Positions 35,945 to 48,949 of a DNA stretch of 64,000 nt are shown here, in pieces. Made by a program: the position numbers and the translations under genes. The notes below the pieces were generated by a model. It ran no database searches, was not told the DNA's origin, and was given only the letters and a program-made list of their open reading frames with translations. Source of the stretch: Streptoalloteichus hindustanus (GTDB taxonomy: Bacteria > Actinomycetota > Actinomycetes > Mycobacteriales > Pseudonocardiaceae). Positions within the stretch are counted from its first letter, which is position 1, and each line of letters begins with the position of its first letter. The stretch is from assembly GCF_900129375.1 (NCBI RefSeq), contig NZ_FQVN01000006.1, positions 1 to 64,000 on the forward strand, in the 5' to 3' direction.

Positions 35945-36808
35945 ATGACCCGACAGCCGCTGCGGTTGGCCGTGCTGGAGGCCGAGCGCGCCCTCGCCGC
36001 CGCCGGGGTCGCCAGCCCGCGGGTGGACGCGGAGCTGCTGGCCGCGCACGTGCTGGGCGTGGAGCGGACCCGGCTGCCCCTCGTGCCGCTGGTCGACGCG
36101 GTCGTCGTCGAGGCGATTCGCCAGCTGGTCGAGCAGCGCGTGCGTCGCGTGCCGCTCCAGCACCTGCTGGGCACCGCCGTCCTGGGGCGGGTCACGCTGG
36201 CCGTCGGCCCCGGCGTGTTCGTGCCGCGGCCCGAGACCGAGTTGCTCCTCGAATGGGGGCTCGGGGCGCTCCGCGGCCGGAGCGCGCCGGTTGTCGTCGA
36301 CCTGTGCACCGGGTCCGGCGCGCTGGCGCTGGCGCTGGCGCACGAGCGCCCGGACGCCGTCGTCCACGCCGTGGAACGCGACCCGGCCGCGCTCGCCTGG
36401 GCGCGGCGCAACGCCGACGCGCAGGTCGAGGCCGGGGACACCCCGATCCGGCTGCACGCGGGCGACGTGGCCGACCCCGAGCTGCTCTCCGACCTCGACG
36501 GCACCGTCGACCTGCTCGTGTGCAACCCGCCGTACGTGCCGGAGGGCACGCCGGTGCCGCCCGAGGTGGCCGACCACGACCCGCACCACGCCGTGTTCGC
36601 CCCGGGAGCGGGGTTGGACGTGATCCGCCACGTCGTGGACTGCGCCGTGCGGCTGCTGCGGAGCGGGGGAGCGCTCGCGATCGAGCACGACGACACGCAC
36701 GGCGAGTCGGCGCCGGCGCTGCTCAGCGCGCGCCGCGCCCTGACCGACGTCGTCGACCACCCGGACCTGACCGGACGCCCCCGCTTCGTCACCGCGCGCC
36801 GCCGCTGA
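35945..36808 (+). CDS. prmC: Release factor glutamine methyltransferase
   Basis: The 287-residue SAM-dependent enzyme methylates the GGQ glutamine of release factors. It has the N-terminal helical domain, FVPRPETELLLEW, the SAM site VVDLCTGSGALALALA and the catalytic LVCNPPYVPEG (N-P-P-Y). It follows prfA by nine bases. TAGGTT (35933-35938), built on the prfA stop codon, lies six bases before ATG 35945 and could give an additional leaderless transcript. Confidence 0.96.
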   Translation: MTRQPLRLAVLEAERALAAAGVASPRVDAELLAAHVLGVERTRLPLVPLVDAVVVEAIRQLVEQRVRRVPLQHLLGTAVLGRVTLAVGPGVFVPRPETELLLEWGLGALRGRSAPVVVDLCTGSGALALALAHERPDAVVHAVERDPAALAWARRNADAQVEAGDTPIRLHAGDVADPELLSDLDGTVDLLVCNPPYVPEGTPVPPEVADHDPHHAVFAPGAGLDVIRHVVDCAVRLLRSGGALAIEHDDTHGESAPALLSARRALTDVVDHPDLTGRPRFVTARRR

Positions 36809-36912
36809 CGGGGCCGCGGCCCGGGCCGTTGACGGGGACGCTGGGCGGGCTGGTCGGCTCCCGAGGGGGCCGGTTGCCCCGCCGGTCGCCGCGCCGTGCC
36901 AGGATCGGGGCC

Positions 36913-37563
36913 GTGAGCACCGTCTACGACTGCAGTCAGCCGGAGACCCGGCAGGCCGGCCTCGCCGCCGCGGCCGGTGTGGTGCGGTCCGGTCAGCTCG
37001 TCGTGCTGCCGACCGACACCGTCTACGGCCTCGGCTGCGACGCCTTCGACTCGGCCGCCGTCGACTCCCTGCTCGCAGCCAAGGGGCGCGGCCGGGACAT
37101 GCCGGTCCCGGTGCTCGTCGGCTCCTGGACGACCATCGACGGGCTCGTCATGTCGGTGCCCGCCCAGGCCCGGCGGCTCATCGAGGCGTTCTGGCCGGGT
37201 GGGCTGTCGCTCGTGCTCCAGCACGCGCCCTCGCTCGCCTGGGACCTCGGCGACACCCGGGGCACGGTGATGCTGCGGATGCCGCTGCACCCGGTCGCGT
37301 TGGAGCTGCTGCGCGAGGTCGGCCCGATGGCGGTCTCCAGCGCCAACCGCTCCGGCCAGCCGCCGGCCGCCACCGCCGCCGAGGCGCTCGCCCAGCTCGG
37401 CGACTCCGTGCCGGTCTACCTGGACGGCGGCCCGTCCGGCGAGCCGGTCGCCTCGACGATCGTCGACCTCACCGGCGCCCAGCCCCGACTCCTCCGCGAG
37501 GGGGCGATCAGCCGGGCCGACGTGGCCGACGCGCTGGAGATCGACGCCGACCAGCTGATCTGA
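36913..37563 (+). CDS. L-threonylcarbamoyladenylate synthase (YrdC/Sua5 family)
   Basis: The 216-residue YrdC-fold enzyme makes threonylcarbamoyl-AMP for t6A37 in tRNAs. It shows LPTDTVYGLGCDAFD, AAKGRGRDMPVPVLV (the K-x-R loop), FWPGGLSLVL, and VSSANRSGQPPAAT. It lacks the Sua5 C-terminal domain, so it is the short form. GTG 36913 is taken as start, with CAGGAT seven bases upstream as a possible -10. The position after prfA-prmC is the usual actinobacterial order. Confidence 0.94.
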   Translation: MSTVYDCSQPETRQAGLAAAAGVVRSGQLVVLPTDTVYGLGCDAFDSAAVDSLLAAKGRGRDMPVPVLVGSWTTIDGLVMSVPAQARRLIEAFWPGGLSLVLQHAPSLAWDLGDTRGTVMLRMPLHPVALELLREVGPMAVSSANRSGQPPAATAAEALAQLGDSVPVYLDGGPSGEPVASTIVDLTGAQPRLLREGAISRADVADALEIDADQLI

Positions 37564-37640
37564 AACGCGAGGCCCGCTCACGGAGTTGCCGGGCTCCGAC
37601 CCGCCTGACCACACTGGCGCCCGTTCGAGGGGGCGATCAG

Positions 37641-38240
37641 GTGGCCGGCTCCGTCGACCTGTCGTTCGACCCGCTCGCCGAGTTCGCCGGCAGGTGGGAC
37701 ACCCGTCTCGCCGAGCGCTACCTCCCGGTCGAGGGCCTGGAGGAGGCGAGGTACGAGTGCCTCGACGGGAGGTTGGTGTTGAGGCCGTACTGCGGCGCGG
37801 CCGCTGTGCACGCGGGATTCGTCCTGGGCGTGCTGATGCGTTCGCCAGCGCGGGAATCCGGACACGTGGTGTACGGCGGCCCGCTCAACCTGTGCTTTTC
37901 GCCTTCCGACTGGATTGAGTCGGATGTCAGCGTGCTCCGTGAATCGGCGGAAGACGCTGTGTGGGTGCCGGCGGACAAGTTCGCGATGCCGGTGGAATGC
38001 GTGACGCCGGCCAGTCGCGGTCGTGATCGCATCGACAAACCCGCTTTGTGCGCTGCTGCGGAAATTCCGTACTTCCTGCGGGTGGAGGTGGATCACGCAG
38101 GAGGTAGGGCTGTTGTCACCCAGCTCCGCTTGCGGCACGGCGGGTACCGTTTGTTGACCTTGGCCACGAGCGGAGGCGTGTTCGAGACCGAGGTTCCTTT
38201 CCCGATCCGATGTGACCTGGCTGAGCTCCTGGTGTCGTGA
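37641..38240 (+). CDS. Uma2-family (DUF820) PD-(D/E)xK nuclease-like protein
   Basis: The 199-residue protein fits the Uma2 restriction-endonuclease-like family: YECLDGRLVL, IESDVSVLRE (the metal-binding Asp), PVECVTPASRGRDRIDKPALCA (Glu plus downstream Lys) and YFLRVEV. Uma2 proteins are abundant in actinobacteria and cyanobacteria, and their biological role is unclear. GTG 37641 is preceded by a weak GAGGGGG. A damaged paralog follows 155 bases downstream, which marks a tandem duplication between yrdC and glyA. Confidence 0.82.
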   Translation: MAGSVDLSFDPLAEFAGRWDTRLAERYLPVEGLEEARYECLDGRLVLRPYCGAAAVHAGFVLGVLMRSPARESGHVVYGGPLNLCFSPSDWIESDVSVLRESAEDAVWVPADKFAMPVECVTPASRGRDRIDKPALCAAAEIPYFLRVEVDHAGGRAVVTQLRLRHGGYRLLTLATSGGVFETEVPFPIRCDLAELLVS

Positions 38241-38395
38241 TTGACGAGCGTGGGACTCACCGATCATCCGAGTGAGGTTTCCGGCTCACCCTTCCAGGCG
38301 AGGGGTTCAGCTGGCACACCGGACGCGAGGGAGTTCCGGGAAGTTGATGCTCGTCCCCGCCGTGACGACAATGACGGACCTGAGAGGGGGGAGCC

Positions 38396-38868
38396 ATGGC
38401 CGCACCGGCGGACACGAGCTTCGATCCGTTGGTCGAGTTCGCTGGCATGTGGGACACACATCTCGCCGAGCGTCACCTGCCGTACGAAGGTCTCGGGGCT
38501 GCCAAGTACGACTGTCTGGGCGGGAGGCTCATTTTGAGCCTGTACGAGTCCGCAGCCAATGCTCATGCGGCGGGCAAGCTGTACAAGCTGTTGGACAACA
38601 CGGCCGAGACGGTTGGGTACCGGGCGTACCTGACGCTGAACCTCCAGTTTTCGTCGAATCGCTGGATTCAGCCTGACGTCAGTGTTCTGAGCGCCCCCGC
38701 GAAGGGCGAGCTGTGGGTTCCGGCGGCCAAGTTCGTCGTGCCCGTCGAGTGCGTGTCGCCGTCGAGCCGAAGGCGGGACCGGATCGACAAGCCTGCCCTG
38801 TGTGCCAGTTCGTGACCGAGGTGCCCTTCCCCTTCTCGTTCGACACCGTCGAGTTGCTGGACGACTGA
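38396..38868 (+). pseudogene. Uma2-family gene broken by internal deletion/frameshift
   Basis: From ATG 38396 the translation follows the neighbouring Uma2 protein closely (SFDPLVEFAGMWDTHLAERH, QPDVSVL, PVECVSPSSRRRDRIDKPA). It then hits a stop at 38815, right after LCASS. The family C-terminus reappears at once in another frame (VTEVPFPFSFDTVELLDD, ending at TGA 38868). Alignment with the intact copy shows that about 45 residues, including the YFLRVEV strand, are missing at the junction. The protein would lack part of the nuclease core, so the gene is most likely dead. Confidence 0.8.
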
Positions 38869-38948
38869 GGGCGCCGGTCGCTCGCGCCGGTGGCGGTCGC
38901 AGGCGGTAGCGTGAAGATCACCGCCAGCCGAGAGGGAGCCGACGAGTC

Positions 38949-40232
38949 GTGAGCACGCCGTTCTGGGGGCCGGACTTCGCCGCCCTCCGGGCCACCGATC
39001 CCGAGATCGCCGAGGTGGTGTTGGGCGAGCTGGACCGGCTGCGGGGCGGGTTGCAGCTCATCGCGAGCGAGAACCTGACCAGCCCCGCCGTGCTGGCCGC
39101 GCTCGGGTCGACCCTGTCGAACAAGTACGCCGAGGGCTACCCCGGCCACCGCTACTACGGCGGGTGCGAGCAGGTGGACCGTGCGGAGGAACTGGCGGTG
39201 AGCCGCGCGAAGGAGCTGTTCGGCGCCGAGCACGCCAACGCGCAGCCGCACTCGGGCGCGTCGGCCAACCTCGCGGCGTACGCCGCGTTCCTCCAGCCGG
39301 GCGACCGCGTGCTGGCGATGGACCTGCGCCAGGGCGGCCACCTGACCCACGGTTCCCGGGTCAACTTCTCCGGCAAGTGGTTCCAGTCGGTCTCCTACAC
39401 GGTCCGGCACGACACCGAGCTGATCGACTACGACCAGGTCCGCGACCTGGCGCTGGGCTACGAGCCCCGGATGATCATCGCCGGCGCCACCGCCTACCCC
39501 CGGCTCGTCGACTTCGCCGCGTTCCGGGAGATCGCCGACGAGGTCGGCGCGGTCCTGATGGTCGACGCGGCGCACTTCGTCGGCCTGGTCGCCGGCGGGG
39601 CGATCCCGTCGCCCGTGCCGCACGCCGACGTCGTCACGTTCACCACGCACAAGGTCCTGCGCGGCCCGCGGGGCGGGATGATCCTCTGCCGGTCCGAGCA
39701 CGCCAGGGCGGTCGACAAGGCGGTGTTCCCGTTCGTCCAGGGCGGGCCGCAGATGCACACCGTGGCCGCCAAGGCGGTGGCGTTGCGGGAGGCCGCGCGT
39801 CCGGAGTACGCCGCCTACGCCCGCCAGGTGGTCGCGAACGCGCGGGCCCTGGCCGACGCGCTGGCCGGGCACGGGCTGCGCCCGGTCTCCGGCGGCACCG
39901 ACACCCACCTGGCGCTGCTCGACCTCCGCGCCCTCGACGTGACCGGCGCGGAGGCCGAGACCCGGTGTGAGCTCGCTCGCATCACGCTCAACAAGAACCT
40001 CGTCCCGTACGACCCGCGCACCCCCGGCACCGCCTCGGGCATCCGGGTGGGCACGCCGTGCGCGACCACGCAGGGCATGGCCGAGCCCGAGATGGCGGTG
40101 GTCGCGCGGCTGGTCGCGCGGGCCGTGCGGGCCGACCACACCACGGGCGCGGGGGAGCGGGAGCTGGCCGCGGTCGCCGCCGAGGTGGCCGAGCTCGTGG
40201 CCGAGCACCCCGCATACCCCCGTACGTCGTAG
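38949..40232 (+). CDS. glyA: Serine hydroxymethyltransferase
   Basis: The 427-residue PLP enzyme interconverts serine and glycine with tetrahydrofolate. It has LIASENLTSPAVL, NKYAEGYPGHRYYGG, AHANAQPHSG-type residues (HANAQPHSGASAN), VDAAHFVGLVAGG and the PLP lysine in FTTHKVLRGPRGGMIL. GTG 38949 has GAGGGAG upstream. A second glyA is common in actinobacteria; this one lies before the WecA/ATP synthase block. No glycine riboswitch fits in the 80-base upstream gap. Confidence 0.96.
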   Translation: MSTPFWGPDFAALRATDPEIAEVVLGELDRLRGGLQLIASENLTSPAVLAALGSTLSNKYAEGYPGHRYYGGCEQVDRAEELAVSRAKELFGAEHANAQPHSGASANLAAYAAFLQPGDRVLAMDLRQGGHLTHGSRVNFSGKWFQSVSYTVRHDTELIDYDQVRDLALGYEPRMIIAGATAYPRLVDFAAFREIADEVGAVLMVDAAHFVGLVAGGAIPSPVPHADVVTFTTHKVLRGPRGGMILCRSEHARAVDKAVFPFVQGGPQMHTVAAKAVALREAARPEYAAYARQVVANARALADALAGHGLRPVSGGTDTHLALLDLRALDVTGAEAETRCELARITLNKNLVPYDPRTPGTASGIRVGTPCATTQGMAEPEMAVVARLVARAVRADHTTGAGERELAAVAAEVAELVAEHPAYPRTS

Positions 40233-40249
40233 GGCTTAGGGTGGAATCC

Positions 40250-41416
40250 GTGGGCCCGTTGCCTACCAATGTCCCCGGTCTGCCGATTCGGGAGTACGCC
40301 CTCGTCTGCCTCGTCACCGCCGCGGTGACGTTCCTGCTCACCGGCCTGGTGCGGTTGCTCGCCATCCGGGTGGGCGCGGTGGCCTACCCGCGGAAGCGCG
40401 ACGTGCACGTCAAACCCATGCCCAGGATGGGCGGGGTGGCGATGTTCGGCGGCGTGGTCGCCGGCCTCTGGCTGGCGCACCAGCTCCCCGTGCTGCGACG
40501 GGCCTTCGAGTACACCTTCGACATCCAGGCGGTGCTGATCGCCGGCGCGGTGATCGTGCTGGTCGGCGCGCTGGACGACCGGTTCGAGCTGGACTCGCTG
40601 ACCAAGGCGGCCGGGCAGACCACCTCCGCCGGCGTCCTGGTGCTCCTCGGCGTCCAGTGGTTCGCCTTCTGGCTGCCGTGGGGTGGCAGCGAGAACAGCC
40701 TGGGCTCGGTGCTGCTGCTGTCCGGGAACCAGGGCGGCCTGCTCACCGTGCTGCTGGTGCTCACGATGGTCAACGCGATGAACTTCGTGGACGGCCTGGA
40801 CGGGCTGGCCGCCGGCATCGGGATGATCGCCGCCGCCGCGACCTGCGCCTTCTCCCTCGGTCTGCTGGTCGACCGGGGCGGCGACGTCGGCACGTACCCG
40901 CCGGCGCTGATCGCGGCCACGCTGGCCGGCGCCTGCCTGGGCTTCCTGCCGCACAACTTCCAGCCGGCCAGGATCTTCATGGGCGACTCCGGCTCGATGC
41001 TGATCGGCCTGATGCTGGCCGCGGCGTCCACCACGGCCTCCGGCCGGCTGGACTACGTCAACGCCGGGGTCGGGGCCAAGGACGCCATCGCGCTGCTCTC
41101 GCCCCTGCTGGTGGTGGCCGCGGTGCTGTTCGTCCCGCTGCTCGACCTGCTGATGGCGGTCGTGCGCCGCACCCGCGCGGGCCGCAGCCCGTTCGCGCCG
41201 GACAAGATGCACCTGCACCACCGGCTGGTGGAGATCGGCCACTCGCAGCGCAGGGCCGTCCTGCTCATCTACCTGTGGGCCGCGGTGCTCGCCTTCGGCG
41301 CGGTCGCCCTGACGCTGTTCGACGCCTTCGTGGTCGGCTGGGGCGTGGGTCTCGGCCTGCTGCTCGCCCTGCTGGCCTCCGCCATCCCGCGCCTCCGCGA
41401 GGCGCGGCGCACCTGA
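40250..41416 (+). CDS. WecA/MraY-type undecaprenyl-phosphate sugar-1-phosphate transferase
   Basis: The 388-residue polytopic protein has about eleven membrane segments and the family motifs RDVHVKPMPRMGGVAMFGG, LVGALDDRFELDSL, the catalytic VNAMNFVDGLDGLAAG, FMGDSGSMLIG, and the cytoplasmic HLHHRL loop characteristic of the WecA/Rfe branch rather than MraY. It would move a sugar-1-phosphate (usually GlcNAc-1-P) from UDP-sugar to a polyprenyl phosphate, starting cell-wall glycan (arabinogalactan-type) assembly. GTG 40250 is used because TAGGGT lies seven bases upstream; GTG 40241 is an alternative. The same gene precedes atp genes in mycobacteria. Confidence 0.92.
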   Translation: MGPLPTNVPGLPIREYALVCLVTAAVTFLLTGLVRLLAIRVGAVAYPRKRDVHVKPMPRMGGVAMFGGVVAGLWLAHQLPVLRRAFEYTFDIQAVLIAGAVIVLVGALDDRFELDSLTKAAGQTTSAGVLVLLGVQWFAFWLPWGGSENSLGSVLLLSGNQGGLLTVLLVLTMVNAMNFVDGLDGLAAGIGMIAAAATCAFSLGLLVDRGGDVGTYPPALIAATLAGACLGFLPHNFQPARIFMGDSGSMLIGLMLAAASTTASGRLDYVNAGVGAKDAIALLSPLLVVAAVLFVPLLDLLMAVVRRTRAGRSPFAPDKMHLHHRLVEIGHSQRRAVLLIYLWAAVLAFGAVALTLFDAFVVGWGVGLGLLLALLASAIPRLREARRT

Positions 41417-41472
41417 CCGCGTGGGTGTACCCGGATCGGGCGATGCGGGCCACGTGGGTGAGAATCGGATAT

Positions 41473-41928
41473 ATGGCGACGACGACGATTTCCGACGCGC
41501 TGCGCTCCGCGCTCCGGCAGGCGGGGCTGGCCCTCGTGGTCGGCGCGGTGGTGGCGGCGCTCGTCGGGTGGCTGGTCCAGGGCGGCCCCGGTCTGTGGGG
41601 CGCGCTGGTGGGCGCCGCGACCGCCGGCGGGTTCCTGCTGATCACGGCGGTGGTCATGCTGGCCACCGTGCACGCGCCGCCGAGCACCACGGCGGCGGCG
41701 GTGCTCGGGTCGTGGCTGCTCAAGATGGTGGTGCTGCTCCTGCTGCTGATGGCCCTGCGGGACCAGCAGTTCATGAGCAAGGCGGTGTTCGGCGTCGTCT
41801 CCGCCGTCGCCCTGGTGGGCGTGCTCGCGGTGGAGACCCGCGCCGTGCTGAAGGCCCGTGTCCCGTACGTGGACCCGAGCGGCGGCGGCGCCCAGGGTGG
41901 CTCAGTCGAGCGACCCGAACAGCCCTAG
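41473..41928 (+). CDS. AtpI-like membrane protein preceding the ATP synthase operon
   Basis: The 151-residue protein has four hydrophobic segments (about 17-38, 42-63, 80-97 and 104-120) and a hydrophilic Gly/Pro-rich tail. Its place between the WecA-type gene and atpB matches the mycobacterial Rv1303-like ATP synthase protein I. AtpI-type proteins help c-ring assembly or Mg2+ uptake in some bacteria. There is little conserved sequence, so the call rests on topology and location. ATG 41473 is used; an upstream in-frame GTG (41458) is possible. Confidence 0.7.
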   Translation: MATTTISDALRSALRQAGLALVVGAVVAALVGWLVQGGPGLWGALVGAATAGGFLLITAVVMLATVHAPPSTTAAAVLGSWLLKMVVLLLLLMALRDQQFMSKAVFGVVSAVALVGVLAVETRAVLKARVPYVDPSGGGAQGGSVERPEQP

Positions 41929-41990
41929 GTGAAAGAGTCCACCCCTGCCGTTCGAGGTTCGGTCAACCGGTTGGTAAGGTGCGCGCTGAG

Positions 41991-42200
41991 ATGAGTGACG
42001 AGACGGACAAAACCACCTCAACGGGTGACGGCGACGTCTGGAGGCTCATCAGCACCCTCGTTGCCGGCCCCGTGGTGTGGGGCGGCATCGGGTACCTCGT
42101 GGACTGGGCGAACGACAGCCGGATCTTCCTCCCGATCGGGCTGGGGTTCGGCTTCGTCCTCGGGTTCTACATCGTGTACGTCCGTCACGGCCGGGGCTGA
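41991..42200 (+). CDS. AtpZ/AtpI-family small membrane protein
   Basis: The 69-residue protein has a polar N-terminus and two membrane hairpin segments (WRLISTLVAGPVVWGGIGYL and FLPIGLGFGFVLGFYIVYV), ending in a basic tail. This is the AtpZ-like pattern (gly-rich first helix, WxxD between helices). Such proteins accompany F1Fo operons and may aid assembly or form a Mg/Ca channel with AtpI. TAAGGT at 41975-41980 fits a -10 and could start the main atp transcript. atpB follows after 31 bases. Confidence 0.8.
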   Translation: MSDETDKTTSTGDGDVWRLISTLVAGPVVWGGIGYLVDWANDSRIFLPIGLGFGFVLGFYIVYVRHGRG

Positions 42201-42231
42201 CCAGCCTGGCCGCGAGTGCAGGGAGACCACA

Positions 42232-43041
42232 CTGAACGCGCAGTGGGTGGCCTCGAGTGTGCTGGCCGCGAGCGAGGGCGGCTTCCACAAGCCGTCCATC
42301 GATGAGTTCTTCCCGGGCGCCCTGCTCTTCGCGGGCACGCCGTTCGAGATCAACCGGATCATGCTCATCCGGCTGGTGATGACCGTGGTCGTCGCCGCGT
42401 TCTTCCTGATCGCGATGCGCCGGCCGAAGCTGGTGCCCAGGGGCGTCCAGAACCTCGGTGAGTACGCGCTGGACTTCGTGCGCGTCCACATCGCCGAGGA
42501 GGTCATGGGACGGGAGAACGGCCGCCGGTTCCTGCCGCTGCTGACCACGTTCTTCTTCCTGGTCTGGGCCTGCAACCTCGCCGGTGTCATCCCGCTGTTC
42601 AACATCGCGGGCAGCGCCGTCGTGGGTCTGCCCCTCGTGCTGTCGGTCGTGACCTACGTGGTCTTCAACTACGCCGGCATCAAGTCCCAGGGCTTCGGGC
42701 GCTACCTGAAGAACCAGCTCATCCCGTCCGGCGTGCCGGTCTACATGCTGCCGCTGGTCCTGCCGATCGAGCTGGTCTCCACCTTCATCCTCCGGCCGTT
42801 CACGCTGACGGTGCGGCTGCTGGCCAACATGATGGCCGGCCACCTCATGCTGGTGCTGTTCTTCAGCGCCACCAGCTTCCTGCTGTTCGAGGCGACCGCC
42901 CTGTTCAAGCCGGTCGGTGTGCTCAGCTTCGCCATGGGCTTCGTGTTCACCCTGTTCGAGCTCCTGGTGCAGTTCCTGCAGGCCTACATCTTCACCATGC
43001 TCACCGCCGTGTACATCGACCTCGCGATGCACGAGCACTGA
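42232..43041 (+). CDS. atpB: F1Fo ATP synthase subunit a (probable CTG start)
   Basis: Subunit a forms the proton half-channels of Fo. The sequence has the family helices and the essential Arg in FTLTVRLLANMMAGHLML, plus the C-terminal FELLVQFLQAYIFTMLTAVY. The usual N-terminus begins near LNAQWVASSVLAASEGGF. The only well-placed ribosome site, AGGGAG at 42220-42225, lies six bases before CTG 42232. The first GTG in frame (42247) would be 21 bases away. CTG 42232 is therefore preferred, giving 269 residues. GTG 42247 remains possible. Confidence 0.9.
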   Translation: MNAQWVASSVLAASEGGFHKPSIDEFFPGALLFAGTPFEINRIMLIRLVMTVVVAAFFLIAMRRPKLVPRGVQNLGEYALDFVRVHIAEEVMGRENGRRFLPLLTTFFFLVWACNLAGVIPLFNIAGSAVVGLPLVLSVVTYVVFNYAGIKSQGFGRYLKNQLIPSGVPVYMLPLVLPIELVSTFILRPFTLTVRLLANMMAGHLMLVLFFSATSFLLFEATALFKPVGVLSFAMGFVFTLFELLVQFLQAYIFTMLTAVYIDLAMHEH

Positions 43042-43350
<309 letters not shown>

Positions 43351-43375
43351 CCTCACTCGACCTCGACACTAGGCG

Positions 43376-43927
43376 GTGACCACCGTGAACAGCCAGACCG
43401 TGATCGCGGCGGGGAACAACGTTCTCCTGCCCGCGACCTACGACATCGTCTGGTCCACGGTCTGCTTGGTGATCATCGGCCTCGTCTTCTGGAAGAAGGT
43501 GCTCCCGCTCTTCCAGAAGGTGTTGGCCGAGCGCACCGAGAAGATCGAGGGCGGGATCGCCAAGGCCGAGGCGGCCCAGGCCGAGGCCCAGCGGACGCTG
43601 GAGCAGTACAAGGCCCAGCTCGCGGAGGCGCGGGCCGAGGCGGCCCGCATCCGGGACGACGCGCGGGCCGAGGGCCAGCGCATCGTCGACGAGATGCGGG
43701 AGCAGGCCCAGGCCGAGTCCAACCGGATCGTGGCCCAGGGCCAGGCGGCGCTGGCCGCGCAGAAGGCGCAGATCGTCGCCGAGCTGCGGGCCGACCTGGG
43801 CCGGGTCGCGGTGGACCTGGCCGGCCGCGTGGTCGGCGAGTCCCTGGAGGACGAGGCTCGGCGCCGCGGCACCGTGGACCGGTTCCTCGACGAGCTGGAC
43901 GCGGTCTCCGCTCCGGCGGCGAAGTGA
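43376..43927 (+). CDS. atpF: F1Fo ATP synthase subunit b
   Basis: The 183-residue peripheral-stalk subunit has one N-terminal membrane helix (about 20-40, [16 protein letters not shown]) followed by a long Ala/Glu/Gln-rich coiled coil (45-160) and the short C-terminal segment that binds delta. GTG 43376 and GTG 43385 are both possible starts. It is 22 bases upstream of atpH. Confidence 0.96.
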   Translation: MTTVNSQTVIAAGNNVLLPATYDIVWSTVCLVIIGLVFWKKVLPLFQKVLAERTEKIEGGIAKAEAAQAEAQRTLEQYKAQLAEARAEAARIRDDARAEGQRIVDEMREQAQAESNRIVAQGQAALAAQKAQIVAELRADLGRVAVDLAGRVVGESLEDEARRRGTVDRFLDELDAVSAPAAK

Positions 43928-43949
43928 CACGGGTGGGGGATGACAGTCG

Positions 43950-44783
43950 ATGACACTGCACGCCGCGAGCCGGGACGCCCTCGCCGCCGCTGAGCAGCGG
44001 CTGCAGGAGGTCGTCAGCGCCGACTCCGGGCTGGACAGCGCGGCGCTGGGTCAGCTCGGCGACGAGCTGTTCGCCGTCGCCGGGCTGCTCACCCGGCAGC
44101 CGACGTTGCGTCGCGCCGTCGCCGACGCCTCCACGGAGCCGGGCCGCCGCGAGCGGCTGGTCCGGAACCTGTTGGAGGGCAAGGTCGGCGGGACCGCCCT
44201 GGACGTGCTCGCCTCGGTGGTGGCCGCCCGCTGGTCCAGCCCCCGTGAGCTGGTGACCGGGGTGGAGACCCTCGCCCGCACCGCGCTGCTGGTTCGCGCG
44301 GAGCGGGACGAGCGGCTGGACGCGGTCGAGGACGAGCTGTTCCGGCTCGCCCGGATCGTGTCGGGGCAACCGGAGCTGGACCGACTGGTGTCCGACCCGG
44401 TCGCGCCGGCGGCCGGCAAGGTCGACCTGGTCCGGCGGCTGCTCGCCGACCGGGTCGAGCCGGTCACGCTGACCCTGGTGGAGCAGCTGGTGAGCCAGCC
44501 GCGCGGGGTCGACGTGGTCGACGGGCTCGACGAGCTGGCCGCCATGGCGGCGAAGCGCAGGGAGCGGTCGGTGGCCCACGTGCGGACCGCCGTGGCGCTG
44601 AGCGAGGCCCAGCAGGAGCGGCTGTCCGCCGTCCTGCGCCGGATCTACAACCGGCCGATCGCCCTGCACGTCGAGCTGGACCCGTCGCTCGTCGGCGGCC
44701 TGGTGGTGCGGGTCGGCGACGAGATCGTCGACGGCAGCGTCGTCGGCAGGTTGCGGGCACTGGGCCGCGAGCTGGCCCGGTAG
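43950..44783 (+). CDS. atpH: F1Fo ATP synthase subunit delta
   Basis: The 277-residue subunit links F1 to the b stalk. The C-terminal half has the canonical OSCP/delta pattern ([42 protein letters not shown]). At 277 residues it is longer than the about 180 of enteric delta, as is usual in actinobacteria, with an extended helical N-terminal domain. It is not fused to b, unlike the mycobacterial b-delta protein. Confidence 0.96.
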   Translation: MTLHAASRDALAAAEQRLQEVVSADSGLDSAALGQLGDELFAVAGLLTRQPTLRRAVADASTEPGRRERLVRNLLEGKVGGTALDVLASVVAARWSSPRELVTGVETLARTALLVRAERDERLDAVEDELFRLARIVSGQPELDRLVSDPVAPAAGKVDLVRRLLADRVEPVTLTLVEQLVSQPRGVDVVDGLDELAAMAAKRRERSVAHVRTAVALSEAQQERLSAVLRRIYNRPIALHVELDPSLVGGLVVRVGDEIVDGSVVGRLRALGRELAR

Positions 44784-44842
44784 GTCCCCGCCCAGCCCAC
44801 TCCGAGCCCCTTTCCCAAGTACGAACCGAGAGCAGGAACGAC

Positions 44843-46489
<1,647 letters not shown>

Positions 46490-46497
46490 CGTGAGCC

Positions 46498-48859
<2,362 letters not shown>

Positions 48860-48877
48860 GCTGGTAGGCCGGACGGC

Positions 48878-48915
48878 GCGAGGGCCGGGCTCCCATCAGG
48901 GAGCCCGGCCCTCGC
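48878..48915. terminator. Very strong bidirectional terminator after atpD
   Basis: GCGAGGGCCGGGCTCCC and GGGAGCCCGGCCCTCGC form a perfect 17-bp stem around an ATCA loop. It lies 18 bases after atpD and 34 bases past the end of the minus-strand gene at 48950, so it can stop both. Confidence 0.92.
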
Positions 48916-48949
48916 CGTTCGGGTGCCCGCCGCCGGCGGGCGCCGGTCG

